Below are positions 24,189 to 33,562 of a DNA stretch of 64,000 nucleotides, piece after piece (position 1 is the stretch's first letter; each line of letters begins with the position of its first letter). The DNA is from Alphaproteobacteria bacterium (GTDB lineage Bacteria; Pseudomonadota; Alphaproteobacteria; Sphingomonadales; Kordiimonadaceae): contig SBGU01000032.1 in assembly GCA_006226495.1 (NCBI GenBank), positions 1 to 64,000 on the forward strand, read 5' to 3'. The notes beneath the pieces are model-generated. The model searched no databases. It was not told where the DNA came from and was given only the letters and a program-made list of their open reading frames with translations. The translations under genes were made by a program, and so were the position numbers.

Positions 24189-25244
24189 CTAGATTTTCTG
24201 GCCGGATGCCAGACACCAGTCGATGCTGCGGCGCATGCCTTCCCGAAGGTCGCAGATTGGCCGGAACCCGAGCTCGCGTTTGGCCTTGCTGATATCGCAG
24301 GCAATGGTCTTGTTCATTTCCGACAGGACGTGGATCTTCTGCTGGTAGAGGCCGGTTGCCTGCAGGATCGCGTCGGCAAGCTGGGCGAAATCGCCAATGA
24401 TCGCGGGCGCATGCAGGTTCTTGTCGGCCACCTGCATGCCGAAATCTTCCTTCAGTACCGCTTTGACCGTGTCGATTATTTCGACCATCGGATAGGGGCG
24501 TTCGTCCGCCAGCCAATAGGTTTCACCCTTGGCTTTTTCACTCAGGCAGGCCAGCAGGATGCCCTGTGCCAGGCTGTCGACATACCCCATGGAACGCTGG
24601 TTCAGCCCCGCGCCCAAAATTGGGAAACGACCGGCTTTGACCATGCGGAAAAAGTCGGTCTGGCGCGGCGGCTGGCCGGGGCCATAGAACCAGGGCGCCC
24701 GGATGATGGTGATACCGGGATAACCGGTGGTTTCCATCGCGGCCCGAAGCAACAGTTCCATGTTCATCTTCGACTTGCCATAGCCCATGTAGGGATTGAA
24801 GGGCGAGTCTTCATCGAACCGGTGTTCGGGTGCCGGGTTGCAGCCGATTGGTGAGTTAGAGGATACCACCAGCATGCGCCCAACCTTGGCGGTGGTTGCC
24901 GCCAGCAGCAGGTTTTTGGTGCCGCCTTCGTTGACCGCGAAAAAGTCCTTCGTGAACAGGGACGGGTGAATGAGGCCGGCGGTGTGGATCACACAGGCAC
25001 CTTCGCCGTCCTGCATCAGCTTGATCAGGCTGTCGCTGTCGCGCACATCGCCTTCGACGATCTCGACCCCCATGGCCTTCAGCCTGGAGGCGTCTTCGCC
25101 CGGGAACACCAGCGCCCGCACCCGCGCGCCCTTGACGCCCGCGACATCGCTGACCCCTTCCAGGCCTTCCGTGAGCGCAAGCGCGATGCGGCGGCCAAGC
25201 CAGCCGGTGGCCCCTGTCAGGATATAAAGCGGATAGCTGGTCAT
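24189..25244 (-). CDS. NAD-dependent epimerase/dehydratase (extended SDR)
   Basis: A 351-residue extended short-chain dehydrogenase/reductase. The nucleotide motif is TGATGWLG near the N-terminus, the active-site Ser lies in LVVSSNSPIG and the YxxxK pair in YGKSKMNME. The C-terminal half is the substrate domain. It is the last gene of the minus-strand cluster from 31609, after the UbiA-family gene (9 bases). In a polyprenyl-phosphate pentose pathway it could be the reductase that follows sugar oxidation, or could act on a nucleotide sugar. It is not close to any sugar-epimerase subtype that I can name. Confidence 0.85.
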   Translation of the reverse strand: MTSYPLYILTGATGWLGRRIALALTEGLEGVSDVAGVKGARVRALVFPGEDASRLKAMGVEIVEGDVRDSDSLIKLMQDGEGACVIHTAGLIHPSLFTKDFFAVNEGGTKNLLLAATTAKVGRMLVVSSNSPIGCNPAPEHRFDEDSPFNPYMGYGKSKMNMELLLRAAMETTGYPGITIIRAPWFYGPGQPPRQTDFFRMVKAGRFPILGAGLNQRSMGYVDSLAQGILLACLSEKAKGETYWLADERPYPMVEIIDTVKAVLKEDFGMQVADKNLHAPAIIGDFAQLADAILQATGLYQQKIHVLSEMNKTIACDISKAKRELGFRPICDLREGMRRSIDWCLASGQKI

Positions 25245-25253
25245 GGTCTGGCC

Positions 25254-26123
25254 TCAGTAATAAATGATGAAAACGAAGGTGATGAGATAGGCAAGCACCG
25301 AAAGCCTTATGGCATTGCTGGACAGGATCAGGGTCGAAGGATCGTCGCCCACACCTTCGACGACCATCAGCCGCATGTAGCTCATCAGCCCAAACAGCAC
25401 GATGGGTGCGGTGATCAGCACCTCCTCGCCAAAGCGCGCAACCGCGTAACCGGAGGTGCAGAAAATCAGGTAGGCCGCGAAGGTGGAGGTGGCCAGCAGC
25501 ATGTTCGACTGGTCAAGGAACGCGACCGTGTAGCTGGAGAGCGAGCGCCGCTGGTCGCCATTGTCCAGCCCCTGCACCAGGTCGCCCCGGCGTTTGCCGA
25601 CCGTGATCATCATGGCCAGAAGCCCGGTGCAAATAACAATCCAGGACGACAGTGTGACCCCGATGATGAAGGCACCGAACAGCAGCCGCAGGATGAACCC
25701 GCTGGAAACCAGCATCAGTTCGAGCACAGCAACATGCTTCAGGCCCAGCGAATAGGCGATGTTGAACAGGGCATAAAGAAGGATAACCACAAGCGCCGGC
25801 ACAGGCGCCTGCAACAGGAACAGGGATGCAGCGAGGGCGATCAGTCCCCCGACCAGCAGCATCATGCCATGCGATACCGGCACGGCACCCGAAGCCATGG
25901 GACGGTGCTTTTTCTTGTCATGCGCGCGGTCGGCCTCAAGATCCCGGAGGTCGTTGAGGATATAGACGCAGCTCGCCAGGATGCAGAAGGCAACCAGGCT
26001 CAGGACCAGGCTTTTCAGGTGGCTGATTTCCAGATTGCCGGAAAAGAAGGCCGGTGCCAGCACAAACCCGTTCTTCACCCATTGTTTCGGGCGCACCAGT
26101 TTGATGTATGGACCCAGTTTCAT
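25254..26123 (-). CDS. UbiA-family polyprenyltransferase, decaprenyl-phosphate phosphoribosyltransferase type
   Basis: A 289-residue membrane prenyltransferase with about eight helices. The first Asp-rich site reads NDLRDLEADRAHDKKKHRP, the variant known from the mycobacterial DPPR synthase (Rv3806c) rather than the NDxxDxxxD of quinone enzymes, and the second region ITVGKRRGDL...RRSLSSYT also fits that subgroup. DPPR synthase joins polyprenyl phosphate and phosphoribosyl pyrophosphate to make polyprenyl-phosphoribose 5-phosphate. Neighbours (DUF212 phosphatase, GMC oxidoreductase, SDRs, small transporter, GT-C protein) fit the later steps. A GGGG ribosome site precedes the ATG. Subfamily from motif memory; the true acceptor is inferred. 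Confidence 0.86.
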   Translation of the reverse strand: MKLGPYIKLVRPKQWVKNGFVLAPAFFSGNLEISHLKSLVLSLVAFCILASCVYILNDLRDLEADRAHDKKKHRPMASGAVPVSHGMMLLVGGLIALAASLFLLQAPVPALVVILLYALFNIAYSLGLKHVAVLELMLVSSGFILRLLFGAFIIGVTLSSWIVICTGLLAMMITVGKRRGDLVQGLDNGDQRRSLSSYTVAFLDQSNMLLATSTFAAYLIFCTSGYAVARFGEEVLITAPIVLFGLMSYMRLMVVEGVGDDPSTLILSSNAIRLSVLAYLITFVFIIYY

Positions 26124-26137
26124 TCAGTATCCCCCTT

Positions 26138-27610
26138 TTATGCCCCAGGCGTCCGGTCCAGGAAGGCCCGGGCGTTCCGAAGCGCAAGCGCCATCACCGT
26201 GGCCTGCGGGTTCACGCCCGGCGCCTCGGGTATCAGGCTTGCGTCCGCAATATACAGGTTTTCAAGCCCGTGCAGGCGGCCATATGAACTGGTGCCCGCC
26301 ACCTTGTCGTTTTCGCCGATACGCACACTGCTGAACAGGTGAATCGTCATCAGATTGCTTTTGCCGCGCGGCAGGCCGTTCGCCAATGCCTTTTCCACAT
26401 CGTCCATCGTGCGCCAAGCCGGCATACCGGCGATCGACGGCTGGATACGGCGCGCGCCGATATCGAACAGCGCGCTGCAAAGCTGCGTCAGGCCGAAAGC
26501 CAGATGGGTCCAGTCCTCGTCCGACAAGCCGTAGCGCGTGATCGGCGCATCCAGAAACGGCAGGCTGGAGACCTTGCCCGCGCCCGTGCCGCGCGCCATG
26601 GCATAATACATCACCATATTGCGCCAGGCCGGGGCCATATAGCCGCGCGCCGCCCAGTCTTCCGCCAGAAACATGCTGTAGGTCGGCAAGGTGAAGACCG
26701 AGCCACCGATGCGCACATCCGGCAGGAATTCCGTGATGGCATACAGCGGCAGCCGGTGGTTCGGGGCATCGACAGGCTCGTCAAATTCCGCCAGCGCCCG
26801 GATGGTCGGGTGCAGTTTGAACCCGGCCCCGACACCGCGGCCCAGCCCGCTTTTCTGCAGCAAGGCCGGCGTCTGGATGGCACCCCCCGAGACAAACACA
26901 TGGTTTGCCTGGATGCGTATACGTTTTGTGGCACCGTCCGGTGTGCGGCTGGACACCAGCACGGACGTCACCTTGCCGCTTTTGTATTCAAGTTTCAGCG
27001 CCCGCGTTTCCGGCAGGATACGGCCGCCGTTCTGCACAAATGACCGGAGAAGGGTCGTGGACATAGACTGTTTGGCGCCCGTGGGGCAGCCAAGCGAACA
27101 ATTGTTGGTGCCAACACAGTTTTTCTGCCCGCGCTCAAGCGCCAGCGCCCGCCAGTTTTTTGCCTCTGCCGCCTTCAGCAACAGGTCCGACGGCGGCCCA
27201 AGCGGTCCGGGTGTCGTGGAGGCGTTCACCAGCCTTGCGACATCGTCATACAGGCCTTCCATCACCGCGGGTGAGAAGGTGTCGATGCGGTAGCGTTCCG
27301 CCCAGACGTCAAGAAGCGCATGCGGCGCGCGCTGGAAAATGGCGCTGTTGATTTCGGTCGAGCCGCCGACACAGCGGCCTTCGGCATAGACGGTCGGCGG
27401 TTTGCCAAATGCCATGGTCATGCCGCCCGCGCGCCAGATGGACTGGAAACTGTCGGACAGGGTCTCGTTCGCCGCTTCAGCCGGCACATGCGGCCCTTCC
27501 TCGAGCATCAGTACATCGCGACCGTTTTCGGCCAGGGTATGGCCAACGGTGGCACCACCGGCGCCAGAGCCGATGATCAGAACATCACAGTCCATGGTAT
27601 CCATTGCCAT
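26138..27610 (-). CDS. GMC-family FAD oxidoreductase
   Basis: A 490-residue flavoprotein with the N-terminal FAD motif VLIIGSGAGGATVGHTLAENG, the ligand segment GRCVGGSTEINSAIFQR and the C-terminal GMC block NLYIADASLIPEAPGVNPQATVMAL, where the catalytic His/Asn pair seems partly replaced (GVNPQAT). It also has a Cys-rich bend (CVGTNNCSLGCPTG) seen in a subgroup of GMC enzymes. GMC enzymes oxidise alcohol groups of sugars, sterols or alcohols. In this cluster it could oxidise the sugar hydroxyl of a lipid-linked pentose, the job of DprE1 in mycobacteria. It follows the 122-residue gene by 15 bases. Confidence 0.88.
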   Translation of the reverse strand: MAMDTMDCDVLIIGSGAGGATVGHTLAENGRDVLMLEEGPHVPAEAANETLSDSFQSIWRAGGMTMAFGKPPTVYAEGRCVGGSTEINSAIFQRAPHALLDVWAERYRIDTFSPAVMEGLYDDVARLVNASTTPGPLGPPSDLLLKAAEAKNWRALALERGQKNCVGTNNCSLGCPTGAKQSMSTTLLRSFVQNGGRILPETRALKLEYKSGKVTSVLVSSRTPDGATKRIRIQANHVFVSGGAIQTPALLQKSGLGRGVGAGFKLHPTIRALAEFDEPVDAPNHRLPLYAITEFLPDVRIGGSVFTLPTYSMFLAEDWAARGYMAPAWRNMVMYYAMARGTGAGKVSSLPFLDAPITRYGLSDEDWTHLAFGLTQLCSALFDIGARRIQPSIAGMPAWRTMDDVEKALANGLPRGKSNLMTIHLFSSVRIGENDKVAGTSSYGRLHGLENLYIADASLIPEAPGVNPQATVMALALRNARAFLDRTPGA

Positions 27611-27625
27611 CCTGTGCCCCCTGCC

Positions 27626-27994
27626 CTAGGCCTTGTCCGCGAAGCGGGCACGGAACTGGCTGAGGCGGGTCTCCGGGTCGATCTGGTTCAGGGTTGCCAG
27701 CACCTGTGCGTTTTCAAAAAAACACAGGGAGACGAGCGAGCGGTAGAATCGTTCGACCATGTCGCCCCCCGGCATGCGCGCCACCAGCCTGAGCACACCA
27801 CGACCGAACAGCCGCATCAAAACATAGAGCATGATGGACAGGATGCGCAGCGGCAGCGCGATATAGAAAGGCTGCAACGCCAGTTGGCCCCGAATGAACC
27901 CCGCCGCCCGCGCGGCAATATGCTGCCGTTCCGTCGTAGGCACGACCGGATATTCGGGCATATAGGCCTGGGCTATGGTCAAATAGGGTTCCAT
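27626..27994 (-). CDS. Unknown small protein linked to the GMC oxidoreductase
   Basis: A 122-residue protein starting MEPYLTIAQAYMPEYPVVPT. It has one amphipathic or weakly membrane-like stretch (about 46-66, IALPLRILSIMLYVLMRLFG), then RMPGGDMVERFYRSLVSLCFFENAQ. I do not recognise a family. The ATG at 27994 lies just after the EamA/EmrE-like stop; the longer frame overlaps that gene and is unlikely. Since it lies directly before the GMC gene, it may be a partner subunit or membrane tether for the oxidoreductase, as small subunits do for some GMC dehydrogenases; this is inference. Confidence 0.65.
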   Translation of the reverse strand: MEPYLTIAQAYMPEYPVVPTTERQHIAARAAGFIRGQLALQPFYIALPLRILSIMLYVLMRLFGRGVLRLVARMPGGDMVERFYRSLVSLCFFENAQVLATLNQIDPETRLSQFRARFADKA

Positions 27995-28001
27995 AGCCGC
28001 C

Positions 28002-28373
28002 TTACGTACCGGCCCCGTCGGTACTGACGCCGTTTGCCAGCAGGAAGATGCCGGCCACCACCAGGACAAGGCCGCCGATCTGCATCATCGACAGCCGTTC
28101 GCCAAACGCGATCCAGGTGGTGACGGTCAGGAGCGTGAAGCCGCTGGCCGCCAAAATCGGATATCCCACATTCACCGGCATATGGTCCAAGGCCCGGGCA
28201 AACAGGAACACATTGATGGCATAAAAGCCGATGGCGCCGATGAAGAAAGGCGACATGACCTCGGTCAGGAAGCCGGCGTCGGGCGCCAGCGAACGGCGGC
28301 TGAGCTTCAGAAGCACATTGCCCACTGTCGAATTGACGGCAGCCAGCAGGACATAAAGGATGGCATGGTTCAT
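28002..28373 (-). CDS. Small EmrE/EamA-like four-helix transporter
   Basis: A 123-residue protein with four hydrophobic segments and the DMT-type pattern NVGYPILAASGFTLLTVTTWIAFGERLSMMQIGGLVLVVAG. Size and layout match SMR/EamA half-transporters such as ArnE/ArnF, which flip undecaprenyl-linked sugars. The N-terminal NSTVGNVLLKLSRR is also ArnE-like. Within a lipid-linked sugar cluster, a flippase for the polyprenyl-phosphate pentose is the best guess. A GGGAGG ribosome site precedes the ATG. Confidence 0.82.
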   Translation of the reverse strand: MNHAILYVLLAAVNSTVGNVLLKLSRRSLAPDAGFLTEVMSPFFIGAIGFYAINVFLFARALDHMPVNVGYPILAASGFTLLTVTTWIAFGERLSMMQIGGLVLVVAGIFLLANGVSTDGAGT

Positions 28374-28392
28374 TGGCTTCGACCTCCCACGA

Positions 28393-29427
28393 TCAAAGGA
28401 AGTATGGCACCAGGGTCAGGATGCGCTGTTTCATGGCCGACTGGTGCTTGGACCCCGACAGGCTGCCCGACAGGATCTGGTCGCGGTTCGCGCAGTACCA
28501 GTCGTAGGTGGCGGCAAACATCTCGTCGTTCGAATAGACCGGCTTGTAACCCAGCTTCGCCTGCGCGTCGGCAATATCGAAATACATGCTGCGGCCATAC
28601 ATCAGTGAATGGTACGGGCCGAGGGGCGACAGACCAATGGCGCTTGTCACCTTCATGCCGAATTCGGCCAGGCCCGCCGGTACCGATTTGACGCGGCTTT
28701 TGCTGCCGGCATGCTGCACCAGCTTTTCCAATACGTCGCGCATCGAGCCAAACCGGTCGGTGCCGATATTGAAGGTGCCGGCTTCTTCGGCTTCGCCCGC
28801 CGCAATGCAAGCGTCGGCCAGGTCGTCCGAATGCACAAACTGATAAATATTGTCGCCCTTGCCCAGGACCGGCACATTGCGACCCTGATAGATCCATTCG
28901 AACAGGATCTGGAAAATGCCCAGCCGGCCGGTGCCCAGCACCGTGCGTGGCCGGATGATCGAACAGCTCAGCCCGCGCTCGGCATAGTCATGGCACAGGT
29001 GTTCACCCGCCAGCTTGGCTTCACCATAGGCTTCGCGCGGGGCCGGGCTTGTGGCCGCCGTCACAGGGTTCTGTTCCGGCACACCGAACACAGCGCTCGA
29101 TGACGTATAAACAAACCGGCGCACGCCTTTTTCGGCGGCCTTTTCCAAGAGGTTGCGCGTGCCGTCGCGGTTGACGGACCAGAACAGGTCGCGGTCCTTC
29201 GCAACCGGCACCTGCGCCACGTTATGGTGGACAACATCAACACCTTCAAGCGCCTGTTCAACCGCCGCCACCTCGCGGATATCGCCTTGCAGAACGGTCA
29301 GGTTCGCATGCTCGAAGTGCGGGCGGTTGAGGTCGAAACAGACCACCTTTTCGCCGCGTTCGAGAAGTTTCCGGACCAGCACCTCGCCAAAAAAGCCTGC
29401 CCCGCCTGCCACCAGATATGTCGTCAC
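28393..29427 (-). CDS. NAD-dependent epimerase/dehydratase (second extended SDR)
   Basis: A 344-residue extended SDR with NAD motif GGAGFFGEVLVRKLLERG, Ser in YTSSSAVFG and YGEAK for YxxxK. Motif IIRPRTVLGTGRLGIFQILFEW resembles 3-beta-hydroxysteroid-dehydrogenase-like and nucleotide-sugar epimerases. The start codon is GTG at 29427. It differs from the SDR at 24189, so the cluster holds two distinct enzymes of this fold. The role is likely in making or modifying the lipid-linked or nucleotide sugar; substrate unknown. Confidence 0.86.
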   Translation of the reverse strand: MTTYLVAGGAGFFGEVLVRKLLERGEKVVCFDLNRPHFEHANLTVLQGDIREVAAVEQALEGVDVVHHNVAQVPVAKDRDLFWSVNRDGTRNLLEKAAEKGVRRFVYTSSSAVFGVPEQNPVTAATSPAPREAYGEAKLAGEHLCHDYAERGLSCSIIRPRTVLGTGRLGIFQILFEWIYQGRNVPVLGKGDNIYQFVHSDDLADACIAAGEAEEAGTFNIGTDRFGSMRDVLEKLVQHAGSKSRVKSVPAGLAEFGMKVTSAIGLSPLGPYHSLMYGRSMYFDIADAQAKLGYKPVYSNDEMFAATYDWYCANRDQILSGSLSGSKHQSAMKQRILTLVPYFL

Positions 29428-29564
29428 TGTACCACCATATAGCTAAATAGGACTGCGGCCCGGAAGCCGGGCCTCAGTCGGAATAAACATCGAATTTATC
29501 TGCCTTGTCAGGCCTGAAATGTGCCCTGCGCGGGGCCGATTTGACCATTATTCGTTCCAGACTG

Positions 29565-29990
29565 TCAAACGACAAAATTGAGACCGAGGCCGATCAGCAA
29601 GCCGAGCAGGTAACCCGCCGCCACCTCGATCGGTCGGTGCCCCAGTTTCGAGCGCAGGGCCTGCACGGCTTCATTGTCCGGGCAGGCGTCTTTGAGGGCC
29701 TTCACGGTTTCGCCGAACCTGTTGCGCAGGTCCATGGAATCGATGGCGACAATGGTCGCAAAGCCAAGCGCCACAGTCGTGGTGGTCGCGGTCCAGCCAT
29801 CCGCGAAACCAACCGTAAACAGGCAACTGCCGGCAATGGTATTGTGTGTGCTGGGGATGCCGCCCAGCCCGATTTCCTTGAAAGCACCGCCCTTGAAACG
29901 CAGGAAATTGAGTGCGAACTTCAGGGAACCTGCTGCCAGGTAGCCAATGATCGGTGCCAATATGTAAAGCTGCAGCCCCATCGCCATCAC
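29565..29990 (-). CDS. Divergent PAP2 family membrane protein (DUF212)
   Basis: A 141-residue membrane protein with the DUF212 signature GGIPSTHNT and the end motif KLGHRPIEVAAGYLLG, which stand for the SxxxH phosphatase patterns of the PAP2 family, plus about four helices. It overlaps the GT-C gene stop by four bases (ATGA type), so the two are coupled. In this context it could remove the 5-phosphate from polyprenyl-phosphoribose 5-phosphate, a job done by a PAP2 protein in mycobacteria. Relatives are widespread with no proven role, so this is inference. Confidence 0.85.
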   Translation of the reverse strand: MMAMGLQLYILAPIIGYLAAGSLKFALNFLRFKGGAFKEIGLGGIPSTHNTIAGSCLFTVGFADGWTATTTTVALGFATIVAIDSMDLRNRFGETVKALKDACPDNEAVQALRSKLGHRPIEVAAGYLLGLLIGLGLNFVV

Positions 29991-31609
29991 TTCCCGCTTT
30001 CGGCCTTGCGTGTGAACAGGAAATCGAACACCTCGTTCGTGGTGTCGACATTATAATGCGTGAACAGATACTGCACGACTTCCGAGCCCAACAATTCATG
30101 TTCGCGGTTCGAGGCGATGATTTCGTACCGGCCCGAAAGGATGTTGGCCTTGATGCGCTCTGTCGGCTCCATGATGCCGGCCTGCGCGAATTCATAAACC
30201 GCATCGCCGATGTCGTCCTCGGGCACCCGGTCGTTCGCCAGCAGGAAACCCTGCCGGCGCGCCAGCATGATCGGACCCTTGGTCTCGGCTACCAGCTTGG
30301 TCATGTAAGCGGCACTGACGGGTGCGATCTTGTGGAAAGGCGCATAGGTGCGCAGCATCAGGTTGGTGGGCCCGGCAATAACAAAGGCGATAATGATCAG
30401 CCGCCGCCATTCGACCGGACGGCTGCCCCACACCAGCGGCAGCGCCAGCGCAACCGGCACCAGATAGTTCGTATAGCTGCCATACCCGCCCTTGGCGTGC
30501 GCGAGCACTGCCAGCGGAACCGAGCCGATCAGCGCCATGAAAACGGGATTGCGCGCCAACTCCATGGCTGGGCGCCCTTTCACGAACAGAAGGCTGCCGG
30601 CGATCAAAAGCGCCAGCGGCATGTCGGTCAGCGCACCGCCCACAAAGGCGATACGCAGGCCGTGGCTTTTGCCCAGAAGCATGGTTTTCATCAGCCAGTG
30701 ATTGGTTTCGCCGTCCAGTATCCACAAGGGCACCACCACCAGAAGCGCAGCAACTGCGCCAAACAGCACAGCAGCCAACACCTGCCGCTGCGCCAGCAGG
30801 CACACGGCCAGGGTGACCAGCACAACTGCGGCATGGTGTTTGGCAAGGATCGCAAGCCCCATCGCCACGGCGGACAGCAGCAGGACCAGCATGTTACCGC
30901 GCGCCAGATATCGGCCGAGCAGCGCCACGCTGGCACAGGTGAAAAACACCAGATAGGCATCCGGGCGCACCGTGTAGGGATAGGCCGAAAAATAGATCGG
31001 CACGGTCAGCCACACCAGGAACAGGCTCAGCTTCTGGCCCTTGTCGTTATCGCCTTTATAGAGCGAGAGCAGGATACCACCGGTCGCGAGCGACAGCACA
31101 ACCGACGCGCCCCGGGCCCAGGCGAAGGAATGGTCGAACACATCGAACAGGAAACCGGAAACCGCTGACACCAGTGGCGGATACATATAGGCAATGGCGC
31201 TGCCGTTCACCGGATCGGGATAGCTTTGTGCTGGGTCGCGGAACAGGGCCAGGCCTGTCTGGATCAGGTTCGCTTCCATGGTGCCGATTTCATAATTGTA
31301 GAAGGCATATTTGGCAGCCGCAAAAACACCGATAGATGCCGCGCCACCCAGCGCCAGCAACAGGGCCTTGTCCATCAGCGGCAGGGGGGCTTCGGGCGCC
31401 TTCAGGCCAAAATGCAATTTGGGTGCGTTGAAGAAAAAGCGCGCGGCCCACATGACATAGGCCACACCGAAGAAGAAGACCGCAGCCAGTTCAGGCGCTG
31501 TCACGAATGACGGCCGGTCGGCAGCCCCAAGCAGACGCACCGGAAAATAGAGCGCAGTTATCGGCACAAGCAGAAACGCGCCCAAAAGAATAGCGTAACG
31601 AAACAGCAT
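29987..31609 (-). CDS. GT-C-like integral membrane glycosyltransferase
   Basis: A 540-residue protein with about 11 membrane helices. After the third helix a periplasmic loop begins YNYEIGTMEANLIQTG, with the acidic residue expected for GT-C transferases, and SAIAYMYPPLVSAVSGFLF resembles PMT/ArnT-type proteins; the C-terminal about 100 residues form a soluble domain. Such enzymes move a sugar from polyprenyl phosphate to an acceptor at the periplasmic side. The start MLFRYAILLGAF at 31609 has a GGGGGAC ribosome site; the longer frame is not needed. It heads the eight-gene cluster. The donor could be the pentose lipid made by the other genes; acceptor unknown. Confidence 0.8.
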   Translation of the reverse strand: MLFRYAILLGAFLLVPITALYFPVRLLGAADRPSFVTAPELAAVFFFGVAYVMWAARFFFNAPKLHFGLKAPEAPLPLMDKALLLALGGAASIGVFAAAKYAFYNYEIGTMEANLIQTGLALFRDPAQSYPDPVNGSAIAYMYPPLVSAVSGFLFDVFDHSFAWARGASVVLSLATGGILLSLYKGDNDKGQKLSLFLVWLTVPIYFSAYPYTVRPDAYLVFFTCASVALLGRYLARGNMLVLLLSAVAMGLAILAKHHAAVVLVTLAVCLLAQRQVLAAVLFGAVAALLVVVPLWILDGETNHWLMKTMLLGKSHGLRIAFVGGALTDMPLALLIAGSLLFVKGRPAMELARNPVFMALIGSVPLAVLAHAKGGYGSYTNYLVPVALALPLVWGSRPVEWRRLIIIAFVIAGPTNLMLRTYAPFHKIAPVSAAYMTKLVAETKGPIMLARRQGFLLANDRVPEDDIGDAVYEFAQAGIMEPTERIKANILSGRYEIIASNREHELLGSEVVQYLFTHYNVDTTNEVFDFLFTRKAESGK

Positions 31610-31889
31610 GAAAGTCCCCCGAACGGTGCAGGCGCAAGCGCCCCGTGTCCCCCTGATGCCCCATGGCCAACCCTGCAATCCGCACAGTCCCGGCCCGGCG
31701 ACACCCCGTCAAAAGATACCCATATTGGAAACTGGCACAAGCATCAATGCCCGGCCCACCAAACATTGGAAAAGGCGGCAGAAATACGGGCGCGCAAAAC
31801 CATTGGCCAGCAGTTCATTCAGTCTGATTATTTCTTTGGGGGTCTCTCGGGGCCGGAAACGCCATGTTTCGCATGCCCCTTGAGGCAGA

Positions 31890-31979
31890 TGGCGGAGAGG
31901 ACGGGATTCGAACCCGCGAGGGGCGTTAGCCCCAACTCGCTTAGCAGGCGAGCGCCTTAAGCCACTCGGCCACCTCTCC
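31890..31979 (-). tRNA. tRNA-Ser (anticodon GCU)
   Basis: On the minus strand a 90-base class II tRNA with acceptor arms GGAGAGG (31979-31973) and CCTCTCC (31900-31894), G discriminator and encoded CCA (31892-31890). The anticodon stem CTCGC/GCGAG encloses CTGCTAA, so the anticodon is GCU (codons AGC/AGU). A long variable arm GTTGGGGCTAACGCCCC and the T loop GGTTCGAATCC are clear. Confidence 0.97.
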
Positions 31980-32226
31980 GCCGCCGTGAATAGCGGGAGC
32001 CGACGGACGAGTCAACGAACTGTTTAAAAAATTTCACAAACGCCCTGTCAGCAAGGGTTTGGGCAGCCTTCGGACCGCGCCGGAGCCGGGTGTGCCGCCT
32101 GCTCACATTTCCCGGAGCAGGCAGGATCGCCCCTTGCCCGCCCCGAAAGTTTATGCAGGAATGGGGTCCGAAAATGGCCGGCCTGTCCGGCCCATACTGT
32201 TCAAACCAGCGTATCAGGGGGAATAT

Positions 32227-33549
32227 ATGATCCGTACCACACTTGCCACCGCCGCCATCGCCCTGTTGGCCGCCCTGCCCGCCCATGCCGATGACGCGCT
32301 CGAAGCCGCCATTGGCAAGGACTATGGCTATCTCGAAAACCTGTTCCTGGATTTCCACGCGCACCCGGAGCTTTCCTACATGGAAACCCGGACTGCGAAA
32401 AAAATCGCGACTGAGCTTTCTGGCCTCGGGTTCAAGGTCACCGAAGGGGTGGGTGGTACCGGCCTTGTGGCCATGATGAAAAATGGCGACGGCCCGACCG
32501 TGATGATCCGCGCCGACATGGACGGCCTGCCGCTCGAGGAAAAAACCGGCCTTCCCTATGCCTCCAAAGTCACCCAGGTGGATGTCGACGGCGTTGAATT
32601 CCCGGTCATGCATGCCTGCGGCCATGATGTGCATATCACGTCGCTGATCGGCACCGCGCGCCGCATGGCCGCGATGAAGGACAAGTGGCAGGGCACATTG
32701 ATGCTGATCGGCCAGCCGGGCGAAGAACGCATCGGCGGCGCCGATGCCATGCTGAAAGACGGCCTGTTCAAGCGCTTCCCGGTGCCGGACTATGCGCTGG
32801 CGCTGCATGTGGCCGCAAACCTGCCGGCCGGGCACATCGCCTACCGGCCCGGCATCATGTACAGCTCGTCCGATAGCGTGCGCATTACCGTGCATGGTGT
32901 CGGCACCCACGGCGCGGCCCCGCACCAAGGCATCGACCCCATCGTCTTGGGCGCCACCATCGTGAATTCGTTGCAGACCCTGGTCTCGCGCGAGATTTCG
33001 CCGCTTGACCCGGGTGTGGTCACCGTCGGCACCTTCCATGCCGGCACCAAGGGCAACATCATATCCGACGAAGCCGTGATGAACCTGACCGTGCGCTCGA
33101 ACGACGAAGCCGTGCGCGCGACCCTGTTGCAGGGCATCAAGCGCATCGCTGAAAATGCCGGCCGCATGGCAGGCCTGCCCGAAGACAAACTGCCGACCGT
33201 GGAACTGTCGATCGAATCTGCGCCCGTGACGGAAAATGACGAAGCCCTGACCGAACGGCTGGACCCGGTGCTGCGCGCAGGCTTGGGCGACGGCAAGGTC
33301 ATCAAATATGAACAGCGCAATATGGGCGCCGAGGACTTTTCCTATTTTGTGCAGACGCCCGAAGATGTGCCCGGATTCTATTTCCTGGTGGGTGGCACGC
33401 CGAGCGAAGATATCATGGCTGAAAAAGCGGGCGGCCCCAAGGTTGCCGGCCACCATTCGCCCCTCTTCAAGATCGCACCCGAACCCTCGATCAAGCTGGG
33501 CGTTGAAGCCATGACCACGGCGGCCATGGAACTTCTGGCCAAAAAATAG
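32227..33549 (+). CDS. Exported M20-family amidohydrolase
   Basis: A 440-residue metallopeptidase of the M20D amidohydrolase group (hippurate/IAA-amino-acid hydrolase type). It starts with a signal peptide (cleavage near AHA-DD, residue 21). Metal-site motifs: [35 protein letters not shown] and [12 protein letters not shown]; a dimerisation domain follows ([14 protein letters not shown]), and the last metal His is in [11 protein letters not shown]. It probably cleaves N-acyl amino acids or a similar amide in the periplasm. The ATG has a GGGGGAA ribosome site. It is followed by a VOC gene after 13 bases. Confidence 0.93.
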   Translation: MIRTTLATAAIALLAALPAHADDALEAAIGKDYGYLENLFLDFHAHPELSYMETRTAKKIATELSGLGFKVTEGVGGTGLVAMMKNGDGPTVMIRADMDGLPLEEKTGLPYASKVTQVDVDGVEFPVMHACGHDVHITSLIGTARRMAAMKDKWQGTLMLIGQPGEERIGGADAMLKDGLFKRFPVPDYALALHVAANLPAGHIAYRPGIMYSSSDSVRITVHGVGTHGAAPHQGIDPIVLGATIVNSLQTLVSREISPLDPGVVTVGTFHAGTKGNIISDEAVMNLTVRSNDEAVRATLLQGIKRIAENAGRMAGLPEDKLPTVELSIESAPVTENDEALTERLDPVLRAGLGDGKVIKYEQRNMGAEDFSYFVQTPEDVPGFYFLVGGTPSEDIMAEKAGGPKVAGHHSPLFKIAPEPSIKLGVEAMTTAAMELLAKK

Positions 33550-33562
33550 CGGAGAAACCTTC

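Noticed and set aside
31609-31979. tRNA-Ser as an integration site for the neighbouring lipid-sugar cluster
   Set aside because: No second copy of the tRNA 3' end and no integrase are seen in the window, and the cluster's composition is like its neighbours.
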